A DNA stretch of 11,250 nucleotides, from positions 1 through 11,250 of the forward strand of contig WFYB01000001.1 in assembly GCA_015490315.1 (NCBI GenBank), written 5' to 3'. Made by a program: the position numbers and the translations under genes. The notes beneath the pieces are model-generated. The model was not told the DNA's origin and did not search any database. It saw nothing but the letters and a program-made list of their open reading frames with translations. This stretch comes from Sulfurovum sp. (GTDB lineage Bacteria; Campylobacterota; Campylobacteria; Campylobacterales; Sulfurovaceae). This document shows positions 1 to 8,030 of this stretch, piece after piece (within the stretch, counting starts at the first letter, position 1; each line of letters begins with the position of its first letter).

Positions 1-445
1 TGATGTTGAGCATCGGTACAGGCATCGTCACCGCATTCGCACCGCCGAGATAGCGGTAGAGCGGCATCTTGAGTGACTGTGCCGCAGCACGTGCTACTGC
101 CATAGAGACACCCAGTACCGCGTTGGCACCGAGATTGCCGTAGTTGTTTGTCCCATCGAGCTCTTTCATCGTCAGGTCGATCTCCGCCTGATTGAAGGGG
201 CTCAGACCGATCAGTGCATCGTTGATAGGGCCGTTGACATTTTCGCACGCTTTGAGCACACCCTTGCCCATAAAGCGCTCACCGCCATCACGCAGCTCAA
301 GCGCCTCACGCTTCCCTGTACTCGCACCGCTGGGCACGATCGCACTCGCCACAGTACCGTCGCTGAGGCTTACTGTCGCACGTACCGTCGGATTGCCCCG
401 GCTGTCCATCACTTCACTTGCCGTCACATCATCGATAAATATCAT
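1..445 (-). CDS. eno: Enolase (phosphopyruvate hydratase), N-terminal part, cut by window edge
   Basis: Enolase converts 2-phosphoglycerate to phosphoenolpyruvate in the cytoplasm (glycolysis and gluconeogenesis). About 148 N-terminal residues are visible of the usual roughly 420. They carry family hallmarks: the opening IDDVTASEVMDSRGNPTV, the SGASTGKREALELRD loop that closes over the active site, and the later GANAVLGVS segment. The ATG at 443-445 is preceded by AAAGGA (451-456) with a 5-nt spacer, which fixes the start. The C-terminal catalytic barrel lies outside the window. The gene has its own apparent promoter and follows a terminator-like hairpin, so it looks transcriptionally separate from the upstream FAD-oxidase unit. 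In C. jejuni and H. pylori eno directly follows recA; here about 7.6 kb separates them. Confidence 0.97.
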   Translation of the reverse strand, partial: MIFIDDVTASEVMDSRGNPTVRATVSLSDGTVASAIVPSGASTGKREALELRDGGERFMGKGVLKACENVNGPINDALIGLSPFNQAEIDLTMKELDGTNNYGNLGANAVLGVSMAVARAAAQSLKMPLYRYLGGANAVTMPVPMLNI

Positions 446-450
446 TTTTT

Positions 451-468
451 TCCTTTGTCTGGATTATA
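451..468 (-). promoter_or_regulatory. Putative eno promoter -10 box and ribosome binding site
   Basis: On the minus strand a perfect TATAAT occurs at 463-468, followed by AAAGGA at 451-456 and the eno ATG 5 nt later. No convincing -35 box is seen, which is common for sigma-70 promoters in Campylobacterota. If this -10 is used, the 5' leader would be only about 12 nt, so an additional upstream start site is possible. Confidence 0.5.
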
Positions 469-504
469 AATGCCATTATTTTATCGAAATTTACCCTATA
501 GCTC

Positions 505-532
505 AATAAAATAGAGCCTGCGCATGCGACTC
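505..532 (-). terminator. Probable weak rho-independent terminator after the FAD-oxidase operon
   Basis: Read on the minus strand, 532-514 can fold as GAGTC-GC, loop ATGC, GC-A-GGCTC. This gives a 7-bp stem with one G-T wobble and one bulged A, followed by TATTTTATT (513-505). It lies about 75 nt past the stop of the 330-residue gene and before the eno -10 box. The stem is short and imperfect, hence moderate confidence. Confidence 0.4.
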
Positions 533-607
533 AAATATGACATATCCTTTCATACGATACCTGCGACAATCACCTCTTTTTATATCGTTATTTAGGCAAA
601 TAGACTC

Positions 608-1600
608 TCAATAATCAAACACGTGTTCCAGCTTCATTGCCTTATCCGGCGGCAGGCAGTTACGGTATATCCCATAGTCTCCCTTGCGAAGTGTTTGTGC
701 CAGTCTGCCGACACTGCTTTCAAAAAGACAGCGGTAGTAACCCGGCTGGCTCAAGATAGGACTTTCGAGCAGACAGTGCCTTGCCTCTATTTTCTTTTTA
801 TCATTGCTGACCACACTCAGAAGAATCGGTGTATCGGCACCGTTGCCTGCTATCTCATCGATATCGTACCCCGATTTTGCTACAGCAAGGATATGATCCT
901 TGAACGGATCATATCTGGGTAGAAAACGTATCTCTTTTTGTGCACCTTTGTGCATCACGACACGGGTTTGCATAGAGGGTGCCTCATAGCCGATACCGGT
1001 AAAGAATCCGATGATCTTTGCATAGATATATTTGATACCGTATTCAACACTCAACGCAAATTTCCGTTCACACTTGCGGATAAAGTCCGGGCCGAAAAAA
1101 TCATTTTGGGTGTAGATACCGATCAGTTTGCTTCCAAAATCAAATTGATACCACGGTTTTTTCTTGATAAAATCCACATACTCCTGCGCGACCTTGGCGC
1201 CATACGCCTGTTCGCTGGTACGCCCGTGAGTCTGTGTCAATGCAGCAAGACGTCCAACACTGTTACCATACAGCGATTTGATCGTATACTCTACGGTGGT
1301 ACTTGCACCAATGACCATCACCATCACATGGTATCCGGTATTGAACGGGTAGTGATGTTTGACAGTCTGGTCATACATGGCCTTATACCCCTGCCAAAAC
1401 TGTGCGATATGCCCAAAATATGGAAAGTCGTACGACGGGTGTGTTTTAAGAAACGCTGCATACTCTTCAGGACTGAAGACCAGAAACCACTCAGGATAGG
1501 TCAGATAGGTCTGATCGGCCGGACGCTTGTACTCCTCTGCCATATTTGCACCCACTGCAATGGAGAAGAGCAGCAGGGCTGCAACAATCCACCGTTTCAT
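608..1600 (-). CDS. Unrecognised exported or membrane-anchored protein, 330 aa
   Basis: I do not recognise a family with a known function. The first 18 or so residues (MKRWIVAALLLFSIAVGA) look like a signal peptide or an N-terminal membrane anchor, so the body is probably periplasmic or membrane-associated. The rest is rich in aromatic residues, with a dense stretch at about residues 32-100 (TYPEWFLVFSPEEY, then FPYFGHIAQFWQGY, then NTGYHVMVMVIG). Another hydrophobic patch is near residues 190-205 (IYAKIIGFFTGIG). Three cysteines occur in the C-terminal part (residues 276, 291 and 315) and one at 177. The ATG overlaps the upstream gene's stop as ATGA, and AAGGAG lies 5 nt before it, so the two are very probably translationally coupled. 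A shared pathway with the FAD-oxidase/methyltransferase fusion is therefore likely, for example as a partner that presents or carries a lipid substrate, but that is inference. Confidence 0.85.
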   Translation of the reverse strand: MKRWIVAALLLFSIAVGANMAEEYKRPADQTYLTYPEWFLVFSPEEYAAFLKTHPSYDFPYFGHIAQFWQGYKAMYDQTVKHHYPFNTGYHVMVMVIGASTTVEYTIKSLYGNSVGRLAALTQTHGRTSEQAYGAKVAQEYVDFIKKKPWYQFDFGSKLIGIYTQNDFFGPDFIRKCERKFALSVEYGIKYIYAKIIGFFTGIGYEAPSMQTRVVMHKGAQKEIRFLPRYDPFKDHILAVAKSGYDIDEIAGNGADTPILLSVVSNDKKKIEARHCLLESPILSQPGYYRCLFESSVGRLAQTLRKGDYGIYRNCLPPDKAMKLEHVFDY

Positions 1601-3771
1601 CTATGCTCCTTTTTGACAAACCCAAGCAGGATATTCTCACTTGGATCACCTTGCTGTCTCAGACGGTATCCCATGTCTTCAAATCCTTTTGATTCAATGT
1701 CCCGCACGATCTGCTCAATCGGTTCAAACTCCCGTATCTCATGCTTCTCTGCCTCCCAGGTTTCATTGGTCACAGCATTAAATACCGAATGGATCAGGGA
1801 GACGAAATCAAACATCGCGCTATCTTTGACATCATGCTCTCTAATGATGAAAATCCCTCCGGGCTTCAAAATGCGCCGGATCGCTTCGTGCACGCGCCCC
1901 CGCTCCTGCTTTGGCAGGTGGTGCAGTCCACCATATACGGTGACCACATCCATCTGTGCATCGCCTATCTTTTCAAGCATCGTAAGCAGTAATCCGTCAC
2001 CGATGCGATACTCCGCATGCGCCTTTTTTGTTCCCACAACTCTAAAGATGGAGGAAAGCGCAATACCGGAACTTTCCCGATAGTGCCTGCTTGGCTTAAC
2101 AGTATCGGTCGGTTCAAGCACCAGTATATCGTGTACGTTCCTGCCCTGAAGTATCTCTGTACTCTGTTCCAGCAGTACACGGTTTTGTGTCAACAGTTGC
2201 CGATACACGTTCCATAGGGTACGGGGAGAGCGCAGGCTCTTGATACCGAGTGCACAAGCATGCTGTATCTGAGTGTAGATCTCCTGCTCGCTCTGACACG
2301 ACGCTCTGGCTTGACACACCTGGGCGAAGAGCTTTTTCTCATCGGTACGGAACACAAACCGCAAAAAGTCATACAGCCTGTCACGGTACCGCGCATCGAC
2401 CAGTACATCATAGTGGTGACGTGCCGGCGGCAATGCCTCTGGATAGATATACTTTTCAAAGAGTGCATTTTTGAACTTATAGTGCGGATCGAGCTCTTTT
2501 TTGAGTGCTTCAAAACGCGTGAAATTCGGATATGCCGCACACAGCTGTGCTTTGGTGGCATGGGGCTGATAGGGCAGATAGTACGTACCTCCGCAGGCAA
2601 TGGCAGCATCGATTGCTTTGCGTGTCCAGAGGGCAACCGCCTGACGCTCCTCATAGGAGGTGCCTTGATGGTAGTAGACCACAAAGGCAAGCACCTCATC
2701 TCTGCTCCATGAGAGCAGTGCCGTCTCATCGGCAATGGAGTGGCGGATGGAGATATTAATAATATTGGCGCCATAGGTTCTAAACACCTCTCCCGCCATC
2801 TGCACAAAACGCTCGGCATTGGCTACCGGGATGAAATACTCCTGCAGCACATAGGTCGAACGCTTTCGGCTCAGCGGTTCAAGCTCCGCCACATCGTAGC
2901 TTGCCTCGTAGTTGCGTGTATGTACCCGTTTTTTTGAAAAGATCAGCGGATCATAGAGGTACTCTCTGCGCCGCTTGCCAAAAGGTGTTTTGGCAATCGC
3001 CCACAGCGCATACTTCTCAAGCGCATAAAAACGCTTCTGTTTCTGTAGCGGCTCGGTATGTGTAGGGCTCTCATCTGTCTCTATCCAGGTAACCGCATTG
3101 ACCCCGGTATAGTGTGGCGGATAGATATCGGCATTGTGAAACACCGCCTTGGGTTTGCCTGTGATCTCTTCGAGTCTGCCGATATACTCAGAGAGCGGCA
3201 TCTTCTCACTGTGCTGCATCACATTGGTATTGTCTGTCAGCTTCAGCGTAGCCTCAGTGATGATACCTATGGCACCATACCCGCCCACAAGCATGGAAAA
3301 TGCCTCAGCATTCTCTTCCGGGCTTGCGTACTTTACATTGCCAAACGCATCTACATACTGTAAACCAAGCAGCGAGATCGCCAAAGGTCCCGCACCCACA
3401 TATCTGCCGTGCACGTTAACACTGATACTGCCGCCTACAGTAAAGTTGGCATAGGTTTGCATGACCATTACTGCCAGACCATATGGGTCAATGTAGCTTT
3501 GCAGTGCCTTCCATGTTATGCCTGCCTGTACAGTGATTGTCTTCTCTGCAGGGTCAAACTGTACTACTTCGTTCATATTGCGCAGGTCTATATGGACTGT
3601 CTCATCATGGGCAGTCTGTTTCCCCATACTGTAATGCCCGCCTCCGATGGAGATGGCATCATAATGCTTTACGGCCTCACATACCTCTGCTGTACTTTTA
3701 GGATAGAGTATACCCTTTACCTCTACAGGATTGAGCCCTGTGACATCATTGATAATATTGTGCATCTGCAT
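1597..3771 (-). CDS. Fusion protein: FAD-linked (PCMH-type) oxidase plus atypical methyltransferase-like domain, 724 aa
   Basis: Residues 1 to about 445 form an FAD_binding_4 oxidoreductase like the DprE1/UfaA1/sugar-lactone oxidase group. IGGGHYSMG (42-50) is the FAD pyrophosphate loop, with His46 where some relatives attach FAD covalently. GGYGAIGIITEATLKL (163-178) closes the FAD domain, and a C-terminal AAYPNF...DPHYKF stretch is typical of the group. Residues about 540-724 resemble a class I SAM methyltransferase: DVVTVYGGLHHLP (608-620) and ILKPGGIFIIREHD (634-647) match its later motifs. The expected glycine-rich motif I is not evident; VLEPTDTVKPS (551-561) occupies its place. The ATG at 3769-3771 has AAAGGA 6 nt upstream. 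The stop overlaps the next gene by ATGA. An oxidase with a methyltransferase recalls the FAD-oxidoreductase/methyltransferase pairs that make 10-methyl fatty acids, but this methyltransferase is not obviously CFA-synthase-like. Substrate unknown; a lipid is a guess from context. Confidence 0.9.
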   Translation of the reverse strand: MQMHNIINDVTGLNPVEVKGILYPKSTAEVCEAVKHYDAISIGGGHYSMGKQTAHDETVHIDLRNMNEVVQFDPAEKTITVQAGITWKALQSYIDPYGLAVMVMQTYANFTVGGSISVNVHGRYVGAGPLAISLLGLQYVDAFGNVKYASPEENAEAFSMLVGGYGAIGIITEATLKLTDNTNVMQHSEKMPLSEYIGRLEEITGKPKAVFHNADIYPPHYTGVNAVTWIETDESPTHTEPLQKQKRFYALEKYALWAIAKTPFGKRRREYLYDPLIFSKKRVHTRNYEASYDVAELEPLSRKRSTYVLQEYFIPVANAERFVQMAGEVFRTYGANIINISIRHSIADETALLSWSRDEVLAFVVYYHQGTSYEERQAVALWTRKAIDAAIACGGTYYLPYQPHATKAQLCAAYPNFTRFEALKKELDPHYKFKNALFEKYIYPEALPPARHHYDVLVDARYRDRLYDFLRFVFRTDEKKLFAQVCQARASCQSEQEIYTQIQHACALGIKSLRSPRTLWNVYRQLLTQNRVLLEQSTEILQGRNVHDILVLEPTDTVKPSRHYRESSGIALSSIFRVVGTKKAHAEYRIGDGLLLTMLEKIGDAQMDVVTVYGGLHHLPKQERGRVHEAIRRILKPGGIFIIREHDVKDSAMFDFVSLIHSVFNAVTNETWEAEKHEIREFEPIEQIVRDIESKGFEDMGYRLRQQGDPSENILLGFVKKEHR

Positions 3772-3799
3772 GATAGATCCTTTCTGTGTGGATAGTGTG

Positions 3800-3805
3800 A
3801 TGATA
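3800..3805 (-). promoter_or_regulatory. Putative -10 box of the FAD-oxidase operon
   Basis: TATCAT on the minus strand, 14 nt from the edge of the 27-bp dyad. The -10 candidate TATACT upstream of the merR gene is separated from its dyad by the same 14 nt. The predicted leader to the ATG at 3771 is about 21 nt and includes AAAGGA at 3778-3783. A different -10 inside the dyad (TATACT, 3821-3826) is the main alternative. Confidence 0.4.
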
Positions 3806-3819
3806 ACAAAACAAAACTT

Positions 3820-3846
3820 AAAGTATAAAGTGACACTTTACACTTT
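3820..3846. promoter_or_regulatory. Operator-like 27-bp dyad, copy A (FAD-oxidase operon)
   Basis: Plus-strand arms are AAAGTATAAAGTG (3820-3832) and CACTTTACACTTT (3834-3846) around a central A at 3833; 12 of 13 pairs are complementary. It abuts the stop codon of the lipid-acyltransferase fusion gene (3847-3849). Its centre is 62 bp upstream of the ATG at 3771. Copy B at 8031-8057 matches at 23 of 27 positions, with the same 62-bp distance to the merR ATG. With the predicted -10 the centre would lie near -41, an activator-like or -35-overlapping position. MerR-family proteins more often bind between -35 and -10, so the -10 call may be wrong. A terminator role for the upstream gene is an alternative, since T-rich DNA follows on the minus strand. 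Confidence 0.75.
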
Positions 3847-6800
3847 TTAATTATTCTTGGCAAGCTCTATTGCCAACTTCTTCGCCCCCTTGAAATCCGC
3901 CTTACCCGTACCAAGCACCGGAATCTCATCGACCTTGTAGGCTTTGGAAGGGACAAAAAGCGGATTGAGATCGAGGGTGCCTATCTGTGCCATCACCTCC
4001 TCTATCGCGCGTTCTCCTTCAAAGAGCAGGACTACCGCTTCTCCCTTCTTTTCGTCAGGGATGGCGGTCACGGCGATCTTCTCATCCTCTGAGAGTATCC
4101 CTCCGATCGCCTCTTCGACCAGCCCCAGACTCACCATCTCGCCGCCGATCTTGGCAAAGCGGCTATAGCGGTCGACGATGGTCAGGAAACCATCCTCATC
4201 CAACCGTCCTTTGTCGCCCGTCACATACCAGCGGATGCCGTCGATCTCTTTGATGACCGAAGCGGTCTTTTTGGGGTCCTTGAGGTAGCCCTTCATGATC
4301 TGGGTACCGCCGATGAGGATCATCCCCTCCTCTCCGGTAGCAAGTCTCTCGAAACTCTCAGGATCGACGATGCGGAAACTGCTTCCGGGTACGGGCAGTC
4401 CTACGGTGCCGGGCTTGTGCCCGACCTGCGGTTTCCAGCTGTCTGGCAGCAGGACATCGGGCAGATTGACCGAAGCGACCGGGGTGGTCTCTGTCGCGCC
4501 GTACCCTTCATAGATCTCATGCCCAAACTTCTCTTTGAATGCTTTGCGTATCTCTTCGGGCAGTTTCTCTGCACCGGCAACCACCATACGCAGATGCTGA
4601 AACATCAGCGGATGGAGCTTGCGGTTCCGGGTGTAAAGCCGCAGGAAGGTCGCCGTAGCAAAGAGCATCGTCGCCTCATACTTCGCAGCAATCTTGCCGA
4701 TCCCAAAGCCGTCCGTGGGGTCAGGATGGCAGACCACAGGAACCCCCTCTATCAGTGGCAGCAGTGTGGTCACCGTCAAGCCAAAAGAGTGAAAGATCGG
4801 CAGGGTGCCGAGCATCACATCCTCATCTTTGGGGTTGAGCACGGTAGCGATCTGCTTGATATTGCCCATAATATTTCTGTGGGTCAGCTCGATCCCCTTG
4901 GGTGTGCCTTCGCTACCGCTTGAGAAGAGGATCGCTGCACTTTGGGTATTGTCTGTGCTTTTAATGAAGCAGCACTTCAGCAGCCACGCCGGCAGCAGCT
5001 TGACCATCAGCAACATAAGAACAGGAGCGACGCTTCCCATCTGCGCCTTGAGATCCTCCAGATAGAGCACCTCCACCTGCTCAAGCAGCTCCGTCAGGTC
5101 AAATCCCTTTGCCTTGAGCTTGGTGACAAACTGACGGGAGGCGACAATGGTTTCTATATCGGCGATCTTGATCGCATGCTGCAAGCTTGACATACCGCTG
5201 GAGTAGTTGAGATTGACGATCGTTTTGCCAAGACTCAGCAGCGCCATATTGCCCATAGAGCCGCCTACAGATGTGGGCAGAAGTACCCCGACATTCTGGG
5301 TATGCCCAAGCTTGCTGCGCAGCAGCTTTGCAATCATCAACACCCCCGCCCCAAAACGTGCCCGGCTCACCTCAACACCGGTAGAGTCTGCCATACACAA
5401 TGCGCCACTGCGCTCTTTGAGCGTATCGACCCATGCGCTTTGCAAAGAGGGGAGCGTCTGGGCATAGTGCTGCCAGCTTCGCACAGAGAGATCAAAGACC
5501 GCTTTTTTGACCTCCGGTGCCTTGCTGTGTATATCCATCGCTTTGCCAAATGTCACAGAGATATTCCGGCTCTTTTTGCGCTTCATCTTTTGGGAGGCGT
5601 GAGAGAAGTTGTCCTCCCACAGACCGCGCAGATAAAAAGGCACGATCACCGCCTCTTCACTCACCTCCGCACAAGCCACCTCGAAGCCACGCTGAAAGGC
5701 ACCCAAATGTCCGTTTCGAGAGAGGTGTCCCTCGGGGAAAAGAGCTACCGTATCACCGTTGTTCAGCGCTTCACTTACCTTGGCAAGCGCGCTCTTGCTG
5801 CCTCTGCTTGAGATCGGAATCACTCCGAAAAAGTCCAAAAAGGGCTTAAGATACCACTTCTCATAGTAGCTGCGCTCCATCACAAAACGTATCTGTTTGG
5901 GGTATGCCATCTGCAAGATCGCCCAATCCAAAAAAGAGATATGGTTGCCAAGCAGCAGCACACCCTTTTGGGTATCGATATGCTGCAATCCCTCGACATC
6001 AAGTCTGTAGCGCACCCCGATAATCATCCGTACCAGATAACGCACCAGTGACTGTGGGAGTTTGATAAAGGTATAGCCCATCCCGACAAAAGCGACTGTG
6101 GCGATCAGATAAAAGAGACTCTCACTGCTCCACCCCAGCAGGGCAAAGAGTGCTGTCAGGATCAAAAAGAAGAACATACTAAGGTTCTGCATAAAGTTGT
6201 TGCCTGCCAAGACCTTGCCCAGGTGCTCCATAGGTGCAGCAAACTGGATAAGGGCATTGAGCGGTACGATAAAAAGCCCGGCAAAGAATCCAAAGGCAAA
6301 GAGATCGATCCCCAGCGCGACAAGACTCTCTAAAGAAGGCAGCCAGTAAAGTGTCAGTGCCACACCCAACGCTCCTATAGGGATGATCCCCGTTTCGATA
6401 TAGTTTCTACTCACACGTCCCGCAAAGACCGATCCTACGATCATCCCCACACCCGAGAGTGCGAGCAAGCCCTGTGCGACAACCGTGTTGGTGATCCCCA
6501 GATGTGTCTTGAGATACTCCCCAAAGATCGCAACAACCACCTGTGAGATACCCCAAAGCAGGCTCAACCCGATAATGCTTAGCCAGATCGCCTCAGCGCT
6601 TTTGATCACTTTGATATTCTCTTTGAGGTAGCTCAGATTGGCATAGGACCTGCCCTCAAACGCCATACGCTCTTTTGCCTCCTGCTGCCCAAACACTTTT
6701 GCCAGCTTTTTGGCAAACAGATACTCTATCACACTGGCAAAGACCAGCAGAAAGCCAAGCGGCGCGATGTAGTGCAATATCTCCGAGGGCTCGATACTTC

Positions 6801-7305
6801 GATCCTGAAGCAGTGCTTCAAAAAAGAGTGAGTATAGCACTGCCCCTGCAAGGATAGAGACGATCGTAACTGCCTGTACGACAGCGTTTGCCTGTGCGAG
6901 ATAGGCATTGCCCGTCATCTCTTTGATCAGCCCATACTTTGCCGGGGAATAGATCGCACTTTGTGCTGCCAGTACAAGCGTCAGCCCAAATGCCACCCAA
7001 AACCATCCCATATAGTAGCTAAGCGTAATCAGCAGTGTGATCCCCACAGCAGCCAGCGATGCACGCTCTATCACTTTGGTTTTGGGGTACTTGTCCGAGA
7101 TAAACCCCGCAGGAGAGAAGAGGAAAATAAACGGCAGGAGAATCAAGGCATTGACAAGAGCAGTCAGCACGATCAGTTCGCTGCCCTCATAGGCTTTGAA
7201 GATCGTGTTTTGCAAAATGATCTTGTGTCCCAGATCGGTCATAGCATTGAGAAAGATAATGACAATGTAGGGTGTAAAACCACTGATTTTAAAGAGTCTA
7301 TTCAT
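3847..7305 (-). CDS. aas: Three-part fusion: LplT-like lysophospholipid transporter, PlsC-type acyltransferase and acyl-ACP synthetase (Aas)
   Basis: This 1152-residue inner-membrane protein combines activities that E. coli splits between LplT and Aas: flipping lysophospholipid inward, activating a free fatty acid on ACP with ATP, and re-acylating the lysolipid. Residues 1 to about 415 are an MFS transporter with about a dozen hydrophobic segments. Residues about 425-630 are the acyltransferase, with the catalytic HX4D motif NHISFLD (His455, Asp460) and FPEG at 523-526. Residues about 640-1152 are an AMP-forming synthetase with the P-loop SSGSEGTPKG (795-804), GYGATET (934-940), TGD (1029-1031) and a C-terminal GTGKADFK whose Lys1135 fits the adenylation lysine. 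All motifs look intact. The start is set by an ATGA overlap with merR and an AAAGGGG 5 nt upstream. Role inferred from the family: phospholipid repair or use of exogenous fatty acids. Confidence 0.93.
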   Translation of the reverse strand: MNRLFKISGFTPYIVIIFLNAMTDLGHKIILQNTIFKAYEGSELIVLTALVNALILLPFIFLFSPAGFISDKYPKTKVIERASLAAVGITLLITLSYYMGWFWVAFGLTLVLAAQSAIYSPAKYGLIKEMTGNAYLAQANAVVQAVTIVSILAGAVLYSLFFEALLQDRSIEPSEILHYIAPLGFLLVFASVIEYLFAKKLAKVFGQQEAKERMAFEGRSYANLSYLKENIKVIKSAEAIWLSIIGLSLLWGISQVVVAIFGEYLKTHLGITNTVVAQGLLALSGVGMIVGSVFAGRVSRNYIETGIIPIGALGVALTLYWLPSLESLVALGIDLFAFGFFAGLFIVPLNALIQFAAPMEHLGKVLAGNNFMQNLSMFFFLILTALFALLGWSSESLFYLIATVAFVGMGYTFIKLPQSLVRYLVRMIIGVRYRLDVEGLQHIDTQKGVLLLGNHISFLDWAILQMAYPKQIRFVMERSYYEKWYLKPFLDFFGVIPISSRGSKSALAKVSEALNNGDTVALFPEGHLSRNGHLGAFQRGFEVACAEVSEEAVIVPFYLRGLWEDNFSHASQKMKRKKSRNISVTFGKAMDIHSKAPEVKKAVFDLSVRSWQHYAQTLPSLQSAWVDTLKERSGALCMADSTGVEVSRARFGAGVLMIAKLLRSKLGHTQNVGVLLPTSVGGSMGNMALLSLGKTIVNLNYSSGMSSLQHAIKIADIETIVASRQFVTKLKAKGFDLTELLEQVEVLYLEDLKAQMGSVAPVLMLLMVKLLPAWLLKCCFIKSTDNTQSAAILFSSGSEGTPKGIELTHRNIMGNIKQIATVLNPKDEDVMLGTLPIFHSFGLTVTTLLPLIEGVPVVCHPDPTDGFGIGKIAAKYEATMLFATATFLRLYTRNRKLHPLMFQHLRMVVAGAEKLPEEIRKAFKEKFGHEIYEGYGATETTPVASVNLPDVLLPDSWKPQVGHKPGTVGLPVPGSSFRIVDPESFERLATGEEGMILIGGTQIMKGYLKDPKKTASVIKEIDGIRWYVTGDKGRLDEDGFLTIVDRYSRFAKIGGEMVSLGLVEEAIGGILSEDEKIAVTAIPDEKKGEAVVLLFEGERAIEEVMAQIGTLDLNPLFVPSKAYKVDEIPVLGTGKADFKGAKKLAIELAKNN

Positions 7306-7982
7306 GACTGCCCCTTTGATGTCTTATTCTTCTGTATCTTCTCGCGGTGTGCCTGCACCGTGTGCATATTGAAGATATAGGGTTTGAGAGTCAGGATCAG
7401 ATCGAAAAGCAGTTCATAGCGCGCATCATGTGCACTGCTCTCATCTTCGAGCAGACGGCTTCCGGTCTTGTTCTCCTGCTGGGCAAGCGTTTTAGCAGAC
7501 CCGACATAGGCTTCAAGCAGTCCAAAATCAAGTCCCAGCCTCTGGGCTCTTTGAAGAATCCCCGCGATCTCCACCTCCTTTTGGCTGTACCCTTCCGCAC
7601 GCTCAAAGAGATAGCCCGCTGCTTCATAGCGCTGCAGTGTCTCCTCATCGAGCTCCGTAAGTGCCAAAAAAGTCTCCCTGTCATACCACTGCTGCTCTCT
7701 GCCGCCGCTGATCATCTCCAGTGAACGGACCATCGCCTCGAAACTGCCGTCAAAATCAAAACGGTTGTTCTCAAAGATCTTTTTGATCTCGGCGATAGAG
7801 TAGTTGAAGTTGTGCTGAAGGTATTTGATAAAGCGCAGTATCTCTACAGAGCGTTCATCATAGAGGTGAACATTGGGTTTGGGTTTAGAGGGTTCGGGAA
7901 GCAGCCCCTCCTTGACGTAGTAGAGTATGGTCGATTTGCTCTCACCGCTTTGGGCGATCAGCTCTTTCATTTTCAGTGCCAT
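7302..7982 (-). CDS. MerR-family transcriptional regulator with two HTH-like halves
   Basis: The N-terminal 75 or so residues are a winged-helix MerR DNA-binding domain: SKSTILYYVKEGLLPEP is the recognition-helix and wing region, followed by VHLYDERSVEILRFIKYLQ. A second, weaker copy seems present at about 98-160 (FLALTELDEETLQRYEAAG, then YSQKEVEIAGILQRAQRLG), so this is probably a tandem MerR-like protein. It contains no cysteine, which argues against thiol-based metal or redox sensing as in CueR or SoxR. The C-terminal part could bind a small molecule or lipid. The ATG at 7980-7982 has AAGGAG 5 nt upstream. The gene is first in its unit and overlaps the acyltransferase fusion by ATGA. The 27-bp dyad upstream suggests autoregulation, and an identical arrangement before the FAD-oxidase operon suggests it controls that too. 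Confidence 0.9.
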   Translation of the reverse strand: MALKMKELIAQSGESKSTILYYVKEGLLPEPSKPKPNVHLYDERSVEILRFIKYLQHNFNYSIAEIKKIFENNRFDFDGSFEAMVRSLEMISGGREQQWYDRETFLALTELDEETLQRYEAAGYLFERAEGYSQKEVEIAGILQRAQRLGLDFGLLEAYVGSAKTLAQQENKTGSRLLEDESSAHDARYELLFDLILTLKPYIFNMHTVQAHREKIQKNKTSKGQS

Positions 7983-8010
7983 CAGAACTCCTTTTGGTAT
8001 CTCTGATGAC

Positions 8011-8016
8011 AGTATA
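8011..8016 (-). promoter_or_regulatory. Putative -10 box of the merR-acyltransferase operon
   Basis: TATACT on the minus strand, 14 nt from dyad copy B, with a predicted leader of about 21 nt before the merR ATG. A TTAACA in the dyad (minus strand, 18 nt upstream) could act as a weak -35. The geometry matches that of copy A. Confidence 0.45.
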
Positions 8017-8030
8017 GGATTTTTAACCTT

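Noticed and set aside
938..2083. Long plus-strand open frame of 381 codons
   Set aside because: It lies antisense to two well-supported genes and spans their junction, has low-complexity Ser/Cys/Arg-rich composition and no recognisable domain or ribosome binding site.
3820..3846. Dyad as a simple terminator of the acyltransferase fusion gene
   Set aside because: A T-rich stretch does follow on the minus strand, but the 23/27 match to the copy before merR and the identical 62-bp spacing to a start codon fit an operator better. Dual use is not excluded.
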